In this document: positions 1-9,121 of the stretch, one piece after another
Layout of the letters: every line of letters begins with the position of its first letter
How positions within the stretch are numbered: position 1 is the stretch's first letter
DNA from: Mycobacterium sp. NS-7484
GTDB lineage: Bacteria > Actinomycetota > Actinomycetes > Mycobacteriales > Mycobacteriaceae
Direction of reading: 5' to 3'
Assembly: GCF_001953975.1 (NCBI RefSeq)
Contig: NZ_MBEJ01000088.1
Span: 1 to 64,000, forward strand
DNA: 64,000 bases
Notes under the pieces: generated by a model
What the model saw: the letters and a program-made list of their open reading frames with translations, nothing else
The model's database searches: none
Told to the model about the DNA's origin: nothing
Made by a program: the position numbers and the translations under genes

Positions 1-84
1 CGGTGGTCCTGGCCTCGGCGTCGGCGTCGGCGTGGGCCGGGGGGTGGGCTGAGAGGTGCCTGCGCCTGGCTCACTGGTTGTCAT
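1..84 (-). CDS. N-terminus of a proline-rich protein, probably DUF349 family (partial)
   Basis: The first 28 codons of a minus-strand gene that runs off the left edge. The ATG is preceded by a good ribosome-binding site (GAGGAG) seven bases away. The visible peptide starts [20 protein letters not shown] and is an alternating Pro/Thr/Arg tail. Mycobacterial DUF349 proteins (Rv2731 type) begin with such tails, and that gene lies at this place and in this orientation in M. tuberculosis. The assignment rests on synteny and composition only, because no DUF349 repeat is inside the window. Confidence 0.5.
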   Translation of the reverse strand, partial: MTTSEPGAGTSQPTPRPTPTPTPRPGPP

Positions 85-246
85 ATCCGCTCCTCGTACT
101 CCGCGCGGTCGGCCCGCGCATCTGCCGCGCGACGCGGCGCCCGATGCTGTCGCTTTGACCGCTATTCAAGCAGGTCGTCCTGTGCCGTGCCCATGGCTTT
201 AGGCTCAATGCCCCGACAAACTCGAACGACGGCGACGGAGGCGGCG

Positions 247-1122
247 ATGGATCGAGCGGATCTGGCGGTCCTGCTGGCCCTCGGTGCCGCGCTTTTCATC
301 GCCGTCGGCGACGTCATCCACCAGCATTCCGCGCAGCGGGTCACCGAGGAACCGGTCGGTTCGGTGGGCCTGTTCGCCCGCCTGCTGCGCGACCGTCGGT
401 GGTGGCTGGGCAGCCTGGTGGCAGCGGCCGGTTTCGGCCTGCAGGCGGCCGCGCTCGGGTTGGGATCGGTCCTGCTGGTCCAGGCGCTGCTGGTCACCTC
501 GCTGCTGTTCGCCTTGCCGCTCAACGCGTGGCTGACGCACCGGCGGCTCACCCGGTGGGAGTGGCTGTGGGCCGCGCTGCTGGCCGGTGCCGTCGCAGTC
601 ATCGTCACCATCGGCAATCCCACGGCGGGCCATGCCCGGGCACCGCTGGAGGCCTGGGCCTTGGTGACCGCCGTGCTCGTGCCCGCCCTGATCCTGTGCC
701 TGGCGGGCGCGCGGCGCTGGCGCGGGCCCGGCGGCGCGATGCTGCTGGCCGTGGTGTCGGGCACGTTGTGGGGTGTGTTCGCCGTCCTCACCAAAGGGGT
801 CGTCGACCGGCTCGGCGCCGGGTTCTGGCCACTGCTGGCTTCCCCGGAGCTGTATGTGTGGGCCGCGATCGCCGTGGCCGGCACCGCGGTGCAACAGTCG
901 TCATTCCACGCCGGGGCGCTCACCGCGTCGCTGCCCACGATGACCGTCACCGAACCGGTCGTGGCCTCGGTGCTGGGCATCGTGGTGCTCGGCGAATCCA
1001 TGCGGCCCGGCGACCTCGGTTGGCTTTTCCTGATCGTCGCGGTCGCCGCGATGGCGGTGGCCACGGTGGCGCTGGCCCGCGGTGAAGCCGCCGACGACCA
1101 AGCGTTGTCCGCGGCGCACTAG
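247..1122 (+). CDS. DMT-superfamily (EamA-like) membrane permease
   Basis: A 291-residue integral membrane protein with about nine to ten hydrophobic segments. It opens with [20 protein letters not shown] and has the internal duplication typical of drug/metabolite transporters. The substrate is unknown. The ATG at 247 is chosen over upstream candidates because GGAG lies six bases before it; the upstream extension is not membrane-like. It matches Rv2729c in position. The next gene starts ten bases after the stop, so it probably heads the operon that continues into miaA. Confidence 0.8.
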   Translation: MDRADLAVLLALGAALFIAVGDVIHQHSAQRVTEEPVGSVGLFARLLRDRRWWLGSLVAAAGFGLQAAALGLGSVLLVQALLVTSLLFALPLNAWLTHRRLTRWEWLWAALLAGAVAVIVTIGNPTAGHARAPLEAWALVTAVLVPALILCLAGARRWRGPGGAMLLAVVSGTLWGVFAVLTKGVVDRLGAGFWPLLASPELYVWAAIAVAGTAVQQSSFHAGALTASLPTMTVTEPVVASVLGIVVLGESMRPGDLGWLFLIVAVAAMAVATVALARGEAADDQALSAAH

Positions 1123-1131
1123 TTTGGTGGC

Positions 1132-1818
1132 GTGCTGAGCGCCATCGCGATCGTCCCCGCCACACCGGTGCTGGTGCCCGAACTGGTAGGCGCAGCTGCT
1201 GCCGAGGTGGCCGGGTTACGCGACGCGGTCATCGCCGCGGCAGGCGCGTTACCGCCGCGCTGGCTGGCGGTCGGCGTCGGCGCCGACGACGCGGTGTACG
1301 GACCCGATCGCACCGGCACCTTCGCCGGTTACGGCGTCGACGTGCCGGTGGCCCTGGGGCCAGGTCCCGCGGGCGAGGCGGCCGAATTGCCGCTGTGCGC
1401 GCTGATGGTCGGATGGATTCGCGGGCAGGCCGCCCCCGAGGCGTCGGCCGAGGTCCACGTCTATGCCGCGTCCCACCCGGTCAGCGCGGCGTTGGCCCAC
1501 GGTCGCGCGCTGCGGGCCCGGATCGACGGCACCCCGGATCCCGTCGGCGTGCTCGTCGTCGCCGACGGCCTGCACACCCTGACCGCCTCGGCGCCCGGTG
1601 GCCACGTACCCGAGTCCGTGGCCACCCAGCAGGACCTCGACGACGCGTTGGCCACGGCAGACCTCGCGGCGCTGGTCGAGTTGCCCGAGGCCGTGCTCGG
1701 CCGCGTGGCCTACCAGGTGCTGGCCGGGATGACCGGACCCGAGCCCGGCTCGGCCCGCGAGCTCTACCGCGGCGCGCCGTACGGCGTCGGCTACTTCGTC
1801 GGCGAATGGTTGCCATGA
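1132..1818 (+). CDS. Conserved protein with class III extradiol dioxygenase B-like (LigB-type) fold
   Basis: A 228-residue soluble protein starting at GTG, beginning [20 protein letters not shown]. It occupies the place of Rv2728c. Proteins at this locus resemble the catalytic-subunit fold of class III extradiol ring-cleaving dioxygenases (AmmeMemoRadiSam/LigB-like). No enzymatic activity is known to me, and the metal ligands are not obvious by eye. Its stop overlaps the miaA start in an ATGA arrangement, so the two are probably translationally coupled. The family call is from recall of homologues. Confidence 0.65.
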   Translation: MLSAIAIVPATPVLVPELVGAAAAEVAGLRDAVIAAAGALPPRWLAVGVGADDAVYGPDRTGTFAGYGVDVPVALGPGPAGEAAELPLCALMVGWIRGQAAPEASAEVHVYAASHPVSAALAHGRALRARIDGTPDPVGVLVVADGLHTLTASAPGGHVPESVATQQDLDDALATADLAALVELPEAVLGRVAYQVLAGMTGPEPGSARELYRGAPYGVGYFVGEWLP

Positions 1819-2723
1819 TCCGGCCGATCGCGATCATCGGGCCGACCGGCACCGGGAAATCGGCGTTGGCGCTGGCGGTGGCCGAGCAGCTCGGTGGAGA
1901 GATCGTGAACGCCGACGCGATGCAGCTCTACCGCGGCATGGACATCGGCACCGCGAAGCTGCCCGTCGCCGAGCGCCGCGGCATCCCGCATCATCAGCTC
2001 GATGTCCTGGAGGTCACCGAAACCGCCACGGTGGCCCGCTATCAGCAGGACGCTGCGGCCGATGTGGAGGCCATCGCGGCCCGAGGCGCGGTGCCGCTGA
2101 TCGTCGGCGGGTCCATGCTCTACATCCAATCTCTGCTCGACGACTGGATGTTCCCGGCCACAGATCCCACGGTGCGAGCCCGCTGGGAAGCCCGGCTGGC
2201 CGAGGTGGGCGTCGCGGCCTTGCACGCCGAGTTGAGCCGGGTGGACCCGGCTGCCGGGGCGTCGATCCTGCCCAGCGACGGTCGGCGGATCGTGCGGGCG
2301 CTGGAGGTCGTGGAGCTCACCGGTCAACCGTTCGCAGCCAGCGCGCCGAGCATCGGCACACCGCGCTGGGACACCGCCATCATCGGATTGGATTGGGAGA
2401 CCGCCGTTCTCGATGACCGTCTGCAACGTCGCACCGATCTGATGTTCGACGACGGACTGGTGGACGAGGTACGCACGCTGATCGGGCGGGGGCTTCGCGA
2501 CGGGGTCACCGCGGCCCGGGCGCTGGGCTATGCGCAGGTGCTCGCCGACCTGGACGCCGGGGGAGATGGCGCCGCAGCGCGCGAACCCACATTCATCGGC
2601 ACCCGGCGCTATGTCCGCAGGCAGCGGTCCTGGTTCCGCCGCGACCATCGGGTGGTGTGGCTGGACGGCGCGGCGCCCGACCTGGTGGACGACGTGCTGC
2701 GGGTGTGGCGGCACGTATCCTGA
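1815..2723 (+). CDS. miaA: tRNA dimethylallyltransferase
   Basis: MiaA transfers a dimethylallyl group from DMAPP to N6 of A37 in tRNAs that read UNN codons. The 302-residue protein has the P-loop GPTGTGKSA near residues 9-17, the [15 protein letters not shown] motif and the [12 protein letters not shown] segment typical of the family. Its length matches the usual 300 or so. The start overlaps the previous stop (ATGA). dapF begins four bases after its stop, so miaA sits inside a translationally linked operon with dapF. Confidence 0.95.
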   Translation: MIRPIAIIGPTGTGKSALALAVAEQLGGEIVNADAMQLYRGMDIGTAKLPVAERRGIPHHQLDVLEVTETATVARYQQDAAADVEAIAARGAVPLIVGGSMLYIQSLLDDWMFPATDPTVRARWEARLAEVGVAALHAELSRVDPAAGASILPSDGRRIVRALEVVELTGQPFAASAPSIGTPRWDTAIIGLDWETAVLDDRLQRRTDLMFDDGLVDEVRTLIGRGLRDGVTAARALGYAQVLADLDAGGDGAAAREPTFIGTRRYVRRQRSWFRRDHRVVWLDGAAPDLVDDVLRVWRHVS

Positions 2724-2727
2724 TCAG

Positions 2728-3606
2728 GTGATCTCCGGGGTTGCCTTCGTCAAAGGGCATGGCACGCAGAACGACTTCGTGGTGTTGCCCGACCTCGACG
2801 CCGCGCTGTCGCTGACGCCCTCCGCAGTGGCCGCGTTGTGCGACCGCCGTCGCGGGCTCGGCGCCGACGGCGTGCTGCGGGTGACCACCGCCGGCGCCGC
2901 ACAGGCCGCCGGGGTGTTCGACCGGTTGCCCGACGGTGTCGCGGCCGGGGACTGGTACATGGACTACCGCAACGCCGACGGGTCCCTCGCGCAGATGTGC
3001 GGCAACGGCGTCCGCGTGTTCGCGCACTACCTGCGCGCCGCGGGGCTGGAATCGGCCGACGAGTTCGTGGTCGGCTCGCTGGCCGGGCCACGTCCGGTGG
3101 TGCTGCACAGCGCCGACGCCACGACGGCGGACGTCACCGTCGAAATGGGCAAGGCCAACCGGTTCGGCACGGGGACGGCGGTGGTCGGCGGCCGCAGCTT
3201 CAGCGGTGTCGCCGTGGACGTGGGCAATCCTCATCTCGCCTGCGTCGGGCTCGGTGAATCCGAGCTGGCTGCCCTCGATGTCGCGGCACCGGTGTCCTTC
3301 GACGCGCAGCTGTTTCCCGACGGGGTCAACGTGGAGATCCTGACCGCTCCGGTCGACGGGACGGTGTCGATGCGGGTGCACGAGCGTGGGGTCGGTGAAA
3401 CCCGCTCCTGCGGCACGGGCACCGTCGCGGCCACGCTGGCGGCGCTCGCCCATGACGGCGCCGATACCGGGACGCTGCGGGTGCGGATCCCCGGCGGGGA
3501 GGTCACCGTCACGATCACCGAGTCCACCAGCTACCTGCGGGGTCCGTCGGTGCTGGTGGCCCGAGGGGAGCTGGCCGAGCCGTGGTGGAACGCTGTTCAC
3601 AGCTAA
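2728..3606 (+). CDS. dapF: Diaminopimelate epimerase
   Basis: DapF interconverts LL- and meso-diaminopimelate for lysine and peptidoglycan synthesis. Both catalytic cysteines are visible, one in [10 protein letters not shown] and one in [11 protein letters not shown]. The substrate-binding [10 protein letters not shown] segment lies at the N-terminus. The GTG at 2728 gives a 292-residue protein like M. tuberculosis DapF (289). Reading further upstream would only run into miaA. It is likely co-transcribed with miaA, four bases upstream, and perhaps with hflX downstream. Confidence 0.95.
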   Translation: MISGVAFVKGHGTQNDFVVLPDLDAALSLTPSAVAALCDRRRGLGADGVLRVTTAGAAQAAGVFDRLPDGVAAGDWYMDYRNADGSLAQMCGNGVRVFAHYLRAAGLESADEFVVGSLAGPRPVVLHSADATTADVTVEMGKANRFGTGTAVVGGRSFSGVAVDVGNPHLACVGLGESELAALDVAAPVSFDAQLFPDGVNVEILTAPVDGTVSMRVHERGVGETRSCGTGTVAATLAALAHDGADTGTLRVRIPGGEVTVTITESTSYLRGPSVLVARGELAEPWWNAVHS

Positions 3607-3651
3607 ATGGGATGCGCGCGGCGCAATCCACGTGACAACCTGTATGTACAT

Positions 3652-5070
3652 ATGACTCATCCAGAACATCCCGTCACCCCCAGCACCGGTGAGCTGGCGC
3701 TGGAAGACCGCGCCTCACTGCGCCGCGTGGCCGGCCTGTCCACCGAACTCACCGACGTCACCGAGGTCGAATACCGGCAGCTGAGGCTGGAACGGGTGGT
3801 TCTGGTCGGGGTGTGGACCGAAGGCAGCGCGGCCGATGCCGATGCCAGCTTGGCCGAGCTCGCGGCCCTGGCCGAGACGGCGGGCTCGGAAGTGCTCGAA
3901 GGGCTCATCCAACGCCGTGACAAGCCGGACCCGTCCACCTACATCGGCTCGGGCAAGGCGGCCGAACTGCGGGAGATCGTGCTGGCCACCGGCGCCGACA
4001 CCGTCATCTGTGACGGTGAACTCTCGCCCGCGCAGCTCAACTCGCTGGAGAAAGTGGTCAAGGTCAAGGTCATCGACCGCACCGCGCTGATCCTGGACAT
4101 CTTCGCCCAGCATGCAACCAGCCGGGAGGGCAAGGCGCAGGTGTCGCTGGCCCAGATGGAGTACATGCTGCCCCGGCTGCGCGGCTGGGGTGAATCGATG
4201 TCACGTCAGGCCGGTGGCCGTGCCGGTGGGGCCGGCGGAGGTGTGGGCACCCGCGGCCCCGGCGAGACCAAGATCGAAACCGACCGTCGCCGTATTCGTG
4301 AGCGGATGGCCAAGCTGCGCCGCGAGATCCGTGACATGAAGAAGATCCGCGACACCCAGCGCAGCCGGCGGCTGTCCTCGGATGCCGCGTCGATCGCCAT
4401 CGTCGGCTACACCAATGCCGGCAAGTCGAGCCTGCTCAACGCGCTGACCGGGGCCGGGGTCCTGGTGGAGAACGCACTGTTCGCCACCCTCGAACCCACC
4501 ACTCGCCGTGGGGAATTCGACGACGGGCGGCCGTTCGTCCTGACCGACACGGTCGGTTTCGTGCGGCACCTGCCCACCCAGCTGGTTGAGGCGTTCCGCT
4601 CCACCCTCGAAGAGGTGGTCGACGCCGACCTGCTGGTCCACGTGGTGGACGGCTCCGACAGCCAACCGCTGGCCCAGATCAATGCGGTCCGTGAGGTGGT
4701 CAACGAGGTGGTCGCCGAGTACGGCATCGCGCCGCCACCAGAGTTGTTGGTGGTCAACAAGATCGACGCGGCCACCGATGTCGGGTTGGCCGCACTGCGG
4801 CGTGCGCTGCCGGATGCGGTGTTCGTCTCCGCCCAGACCGGTGAGGGCCTGGACCGGTTGCGCGCCAAGATGAGCGAGATGATCGCCCCCACCGACGCCA
4901 CGGTCGATGTGACGATCCCCTACGACCGGGGCGATCTGGTCGCGCGGATACACGCCGACGGCCGGGTGGACGCCACCGAGCACACCGCCGACGGCACCCG
5001 GATCAAGGCGCGAGTACCCCTGGCGCTGGCGGCCAGCCTGCGCGAGTTCACCACGTTCTCCAGCGCGTAG
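3652..5070 (+). CDS. hflX: Ribosome-associated GTPase HflX
   Basis: HflX is a translational GTPase that splits or rescues stalled ribosomes. The protein has the N-terminal HflX domain and the glycine-rich linker [20 protein letters not shown]. The Obg/Era-like G domain follows, with G1 GYTNAGKSSL, G3 DTVGF and G4 NKID. The start at 3652 (MTHPEHPV) gives 472 residues. An in-frame ATG at 3607 would add 15 poorly conserved residues, and no clear Shine-Dalgarno marks either, so the start is uncertain. It converges on the next gene with a 13-base gap. Confidence 0.93.
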   Translation: MTHPEHPVTPSTGELALEDRASLRRVAGLSTELTDVTEVEYRQLRLERVVLVGVWTEGSAADADASLAELAALAETAGSEVLEGLIQRRDKPDPSTYIGSGKAAELREIVLATGADTVICDGELSPAQLNSLEKVVKVKVIDRTALILDIFAQHATSREGKAQVSLAQMEYMLPRLRGWGESMSRQAGGRAGGAGGGVGTRGPGETKIETDRRRIRERMAKLRREIRDMKKIRDTQRSRRLSSDAASIAIVGYTNAGKSSLLNALTGAGVLVENALFATLEPTTRRGEFDDGRPFVLTDTVGFVRHLPTQLVEAFRSTLEEVVDADLLVHVVDGSDSQPLAQINAVREVVNEVVAEYGIAPPPELLVVNKIDAATDVGLAALRRALPDAVFVSAQTGEGLDRLRAKMSEMIAPTDATVDVTIPYDRGDLVARIHADGRVDATEHTADGTRIKARVPLALAASLREFTTFSSA

Positions 5071-5083
5071 GGTCTCCTGCCGA

Positions 5084-6622
5084 TCACGCGGCAGACTTGG
5101 ACTCCTTTTTCTTCTGGTGTTTCGTGCTGGTGTCCTTCGCGGAGACCTTTGAAGTGTCCTTCGACGTGTCCTTCGCGGTGCCCGTACCGGTGTCCTGCCC
5201 CAACGCCTTGCGGACGTTCGTGCCGATCGACCTGGCGAAGTCGCGGACCGGATGGGCCTTGAGGCCCGACGTCTTCGGTAGCGACGGGCGTTGCGGCTCG
5301 GCCGAACCGTCTTTCGGCTCGATGGTCGAGGTCAGCCGCGGGCGCTGGCGTTCCGGTGCCGGCGTGAGGGAGTCGTCCTGCACCGAGGCGATCGTCACGT
5401 CCTGGCGCTCCGGCAACCGGGCGGTGCCGGCGGAATCGCCGGACTGGGTCGGGTCGGTCCATCCGGGCAGCGGGTCCAGGCCCGGGTTCAGCGCCGCCTT
5501 GACCCCTTCGGGGATGTCGTTGACGAGGTCACCGACCAGCTTGACAGGATTGACCTTGGGCAGCAGTTGAAACGGCGTCGGCTTGCTGTAATCGGTTCGG
5601 GTGTAACCCGTTTCGATCAGCGTCTGCGCCAGCGGTGAGACCAGGTCGACGAGCGGGATCACCACGGCTGACGTGCCGGTCGCTGCACCGAGGTCCAGCA
5701 ACGGTTGCATGATCGGCAGTGTCTTGGCCGGCAGCGTGATGTAGTACGTGTCGCTGCCGTCGACTTTCTGACAATGGGTCGCGGCGGTGCAGTCCGCCTC
5801 GGCGTTCGCGATCGCGGCCTGTACCTGTTCGGGGGTATAGCCGTAGGGGGTTGCCGTTTCCGGGTCGTCGCCGCGGGGATCCAGGTAGGTGCCGTGCACG
5901 TACTCGAAACCGGCCAGCGCGTTCGCCAAGGCCAGTGGATTGAGCACCCACGACGGCGCGTCGGCGACGCCGTCGTATTGAAGAGCGATGTCGTGGGTCT
6001 CGATACCCGTGTCGGTCGGCGTCGGTTGGCCGAACGTCGCATCGAGGATGGGGACGGTGCCCAGGATCGCCAACCGCTCGAAGAGGCCGCCATCGGGCCG
6101 GTTGGGGTTACCGATCAACACGAAGCTCAGATTCTGCTTCTGCTCGTCGGTCAGGTCGGCCAGGTTGGCTTTGACGATGCCGGCCACCGTGGCGCCTTGC
6201 GAGTAGCCGAAGACGGTCACCGGATGGGCTGCACTCGGGTTGTTGTCGCCGACGAGTTCGCTGGTCAGCCGGGTGACCCCACTGGCGACCGAGACGTTCC
6301 ACTTGGCGCCCTCAAGCCCTCCCCAGCCTTCGAACGGAAACGGCCAGAACTGGGCGATGTAAGGGATCGGTACCGCAGCGGCACAGCCCTCGACGCCACA
6401 GCTCCCGCTCGGTTGGACGTAGTAGTCCACCGCGTTGGCCAGGTAATTGGTGGAGTCCTGCGGGTTCGGGGTTCCGGTCCCCGGCACGACCAGCGGTGTC
6501 GTCGCGACGACCAAGCCCAGTGCGGCTGTTCCCACCGGCGTCAGGCCGATGGCTACGGTTCCGGACAGGGCCACGGCGCCGACCAGCAGGGTCCTGGCAG
6601 CTGAACGGGGTGAGAATCGCAT
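5084..6622 (-). CDS. Secreted PE-PPE-domain (cutinase-like) alpha/beta hydrolase with lysine-rich tail
   Basis: A 512-residue exported protein. An N-terminal signal/anchor segment (residues about 8-42) is followed by a PE-PPE C-terminal-type serine hydrolase domain (about 45-290) with nucleophile elbow GYSQGA, Ser141. Such domains hydrolyse esters or lipids in characterised mycobacterial members. There is no PE or PPE N-terminal domain. The last 100 residues are low complexity, ending in Asp-Thr-Ser-Lys repeats and a Lys/Ser tail that could bind the anionic envelope. The start is fixed by AGAAGGAG eleven bases upstream of ATG 6622. The substrate is unknown. Confidence 0.85.
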   Translation of the reverse strand: MRFSPRSAARTLLVGAVALSGTVAIGLTPVGTAALGLVVATTPLVVPGTGTPNPQDSTNYLANAVDYYVQPSGSCGVEGCAAAVPIPYIAQFWPFPFEGWGGLEGAKWNVSVASGVTRLTSELVGDNNPSAAHPVTVFGYSQGATVAGIVKANLADLTDEQKQNLSFVLIGNPNRPDGGLFERLAILGTVPILDATFGQPTPTDTGIETHDIALQYDGVADAPSWVLNPLALANALAGFEYVHGTYLDPRGDDPETATPYGYTPEQVQAAIANAEADCTAATHCQKVDGSDTYYITLPAKTLPIMQPLLDLGAATGTSAVVIPLVDLVSPLAQTLIETGYTRTDYSKPTPFQLLPKVNPVKLVGDLVNDIPEGVKAALNPGLDPLPGWTDPTQSGDSAGTARLPERQDVTIASVQDDSLTPAPERQRPRLTSTIEPKDGSAEPQRPSLPKTSGLKAHPVRDFARSIGTNVRKALGQDTGTGTAKDTSKDTSKVSAKDTSTKHQKKKESKSAA

Positions 6623-6730
6623 CGAGCCCGGGTCTCCTTCTGCTGACGACACCGTCAGCGCTGAAGGGATCTTTGCACCGGCACCCAAAAATTCACCGTG
6701 AAACAGCGAAAGTGGTTGCCGTGCAGCGAG

Positions 6731-9019
6731 TTATCGCACGATGATGACCGGCGGGTCATGAGCCCGGATCGGGGGCAGGGATTCGTCGAACTTCTCGATC
6801 TGCACCAGGACATGCGCGCCCGTGCAGCCGCGCGCCAGCGCAGACGTGCCGATGTCCTCGGTGAGCACGTTGGGGTTGCCGTGCACACACATCGCGTCGG
6901 GGTCGGCCGGATCGGCCGGGTCGAACCACGCCCCGGTGGACAGTTGCACGACAGCCGGGCGCAGCCGGTCGTCGATCACCACTCCGGCCAGGCACGCCCC
7001 GCGATCGTTGAACACCCGCACCACGTCGCCATCGGAGAGCTCGCGCGCCGATGCGTCGTCGGGGTGGATGCGGATCGGTTCGCGGCCTTGCACTTTCGAC
7101 GACTGGCTGGTGGCACCGCCGTCGAGTTGGCCGTGTAAGCGGCTGGCGGGTTGATTGGCCAGCAGATGCAGGGGATAGTGAGCGGCCCGCGAGCCGCCCA
7201 ACCATTCCGTCGGTTCGTACCACCGGGGGTGGCCGACGCAGTCGGGATAACCGAAACCGTCGATGTCGGCCGAGAAGATCTGGATGCGCCCGCTCGGCGT
7301 ACCGAGCCGGTGCCCGACCGGGTCGGCGCGGAAATCGGCGAGCAGGGTCAATCCGGGTTCGGTGGGCAGCCGCACCTGTCCGGTGGTCCAGAACTCCTCG
7401 AAGGCAGGGACGTCGAAATCCAGACTGGCGGCCCATTTCTCATACATGTGCACCAGCCACTCGCGGGCGGTGCGGCCCTCGGTGAACCGCTCTCCGAAGC
7501 CGAGTCGCTCGGCCAGGGCCGAGAACGTGGTGTAGTCGTCGCGGGAATCGGCATACGGTTGGGCCAGCGCCCGCATGGCCACCAGCAGTGGGTCGTTGCG
7601 CGAACCCGAATAGTCCTCGCGCTCGTAGGCAGTGGTCGAGGGCACCACGATGTCGGCGTGTTTGGCCATCGCCGTCCAGTACGGGTCGTGCACCACGATG
7701 GTGTCCACCCGCGACAGGGCGCGGCGCAGCCTCGGGATGTTCTGGTGATGGTGGAACGGGTTGCCGCCGGCCCAGTACACGCACTTGATGTCCGGATACC
7801 GCAGCTGCAGGCCGTTGTAGTCGAACGGCTCACCCGGGTGCAGCAACATATCGCTGACCGCTGCGACCGGGATGAACGTCTGGACCGGGTTGGGCCCCTG
7901 CGGCAGGACCGGCAGGCGGCACCGCAGCGGCGCGAGCCCCGGCTCGTTCATCGATCCGTAGCCGTGCCCGAAACCGCCTCCGGGCAGGCCGATCTGGCCG
8001 AGCATCGCGGCCAGGGTCAGGCCCATCCAGGGCGCCTGCTCGCCGTGGCGCACCCGTTGCAGCGACCAGCTGACCGTGACCAGGGTGCGCGAGGCGGCCA
8101 TCTGCCGGGCCAGCGACCTCAGCTGTTCGGCCGGCAGACCGCTGAGCGCCGATGCCCATTGCGGGGTCTTGGCGATGCCATCGTCGCGGCCCAGCACATA
8201 GCGCTCGAACCGCGGATAGCCGGTGCAGTACGTGTCCAGGAAATCGAGGTCGGCCAAGCCCTCGGTGACCAACACGTAGGCCAGCGCGAGCATCACCGCC
8301 ACATCGGTGCCCGGAATCGGCGCCAGCCATCGGCAATCGCCGTCGACATCGTCGCGCAGCGGGCTCAACGACACGATCTGTCCGCCGCGGGCACGAAACC
8401 GGTGCAGCGCATCGCGAGCCGGATGCGCCGTGGTGCCACCGTGGTTGATGCCGGTGTTCTTCAGGGCCAGGCCGCCGAAACACACCAGCAGATCCGTGTG
8501 TTCGGCGATGACATCCCAGGCCGTGGAGCGTTTGAACAGGTCGTCATGGGTGCCGACCACCCGCGGCATGATCACCTCGGTGGCGCCCAAGCTGTAGGAG
8601 TGGCGTGAGGACGTATAGCCGCCGAGCATCTTCAGAAAGCGATGCACCTGGCTCTGGGCGTGGTGGAACCGGCCGGCACTGGCCCAGCCGTACGAACCGC
8701 CGTAGATCGCCTCGTTGCCGTAGGTGTCCACGACGCGGCGCAGTTCGTCGGCCAGCAACTCGGTCAGCTCGTCCCAGGACAGTGCGACGTATTCGTCGGC
8801 GCCCCGTTCGGTGCTGGGCCCCGGACCGTCGCGCAGCCACCCGCGTCGCACCGCCGGCCCGGCTATGCGCGAGCGGTGTCGGATCGAGCCCGACAGATTT
8901 CCCAGAAGGGGCGAGGGATCCGCGTCGCCGGGCATCGGCGTGACCCCGACGATGTCGCCGTCGGCGACGTCCGCGGTGAAGGCGCCCCAGTGCGCAAGGC
9001 TCGTGGGGGACTGGGGCAT
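6731..9019 (-). CDS. Molybdopterin oxidoreductase of the DMSO/biotin-sulfoxide reductase (BisC/TorA) type
   Basis: A 762-residue molybdoenzyme of the DMSO reductase superfamily. It lacks the N-terminal cysteine cluster for a 4Fe-4S centre, as expected for the BisC/TorA/DorA branch. It carries the motif YGGSYGW around residue 109, where the serine ligates molybdenum in that branch. The C-terminal cofactor-binding domain is present (LANQPASRLHGQLDGG region). Length fits BisC (about 760). It probably reduces an S- or N-oxide such as biotin or methionine sulfoxide. No Tat signal is seen, so it is likely cytoplasmic. It is divergent from fadE20 with a palindrome between them. Confidence 0.82.
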   Translation of the reverse strand: MPQSPTSLAHWGAFTADVADGDIVGVTPMPGDADPSPLLGNLSGSIRHRSRIAGPAVRRGWLRDGPGPSTERGADEYVALSWDELTELLADELRRVVDTYGNEAIYGGSYGWASAGRFHHAQSQVHRFLKMLGGYTSSRHSYSLGATEVIMPRVVGTHDDLFKRSTAWDVIAEHTDLLVCFGGLALKNTGINHGGTTAHPARDALHRFRARGGQIVSLSPLRDDVDGDCRWLAPIPGTDVAVMLALAYVLVTEGLADLDFLDTYCTGYPRFERYVLGRDDGIAKTPQWASALSGLPAEQLRSLARQMAASRTLVTVSWSLQRVRHGEQAPWMGLTLAAMLGQIGLPGGGFGHGYGSMNEPGLAPLRCRLPVLPQGPNPVQTFIPVAAVSDMLLHPGEPFDYNGLQLRYPDIKCVYWAGGNPFHHHQNIPRLRRALSRVDTIVVHDPYWTAMAKHADIVVPSTTAYEREDYSGSRNDPLLVAMRALAQPYADSRDDYTTFSALAERLGFGERFTEGRTAREWLVHMYEKWAASLDFDVPAFEEFWTTGQVRLPTEPGLTLLADFRADPVGHRLGTPSGRIQIFSADIDGFGYPDCVGHPRWYEPTEWLGGSRAAHYPLHLLANQPASRLHGQLDGGATSQSSKVQGREPIRIHPDDASARELSDGDVVRVFNDRGACLAGVVIDDRLRPAVVQLSTGAWFDPADPADPDAMCVHGNPNVLTEDIGTSALARGCTGAHVLVQIEKFDESLPPIRAHDPPVIIVR

Positions 9020-9059
9020 GGCCAGAGTTTACGGGCGGTCTTGCCCCTCCCCGGACAGC

Positions 9060-9075
9060 CCAACCATCCGGTTGG
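9060..9075. promoter_or_regulatory. Perfect inverted repeat between the molybdoenzyme gene and fadE20
   Basis: CCAACC-ATCC-GGTTGG, with six-base arms, lies in the 102-base divergent spacer. TATAGG follows immediately (9076-9081) and could be a -10 element for fadE20. A good Shine-Dalgarno GGAGG (9108-9112) precedes the fadE20 ATG. The position suits an operator, but no regulator is assigned. Confidence 0.4.
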
Positions 9076-9121
9076 TATAGGTTGACCCCGACCACGTAAC
9101 CGGTACCGGAGGTATCACCCC

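Noticed and set aside
5084..6622. A PE or PPE protein
   Set aside because: Only the PE-PPE C-terminal hydrolase domain is present; there is no PE or PPE N-terminal motif.
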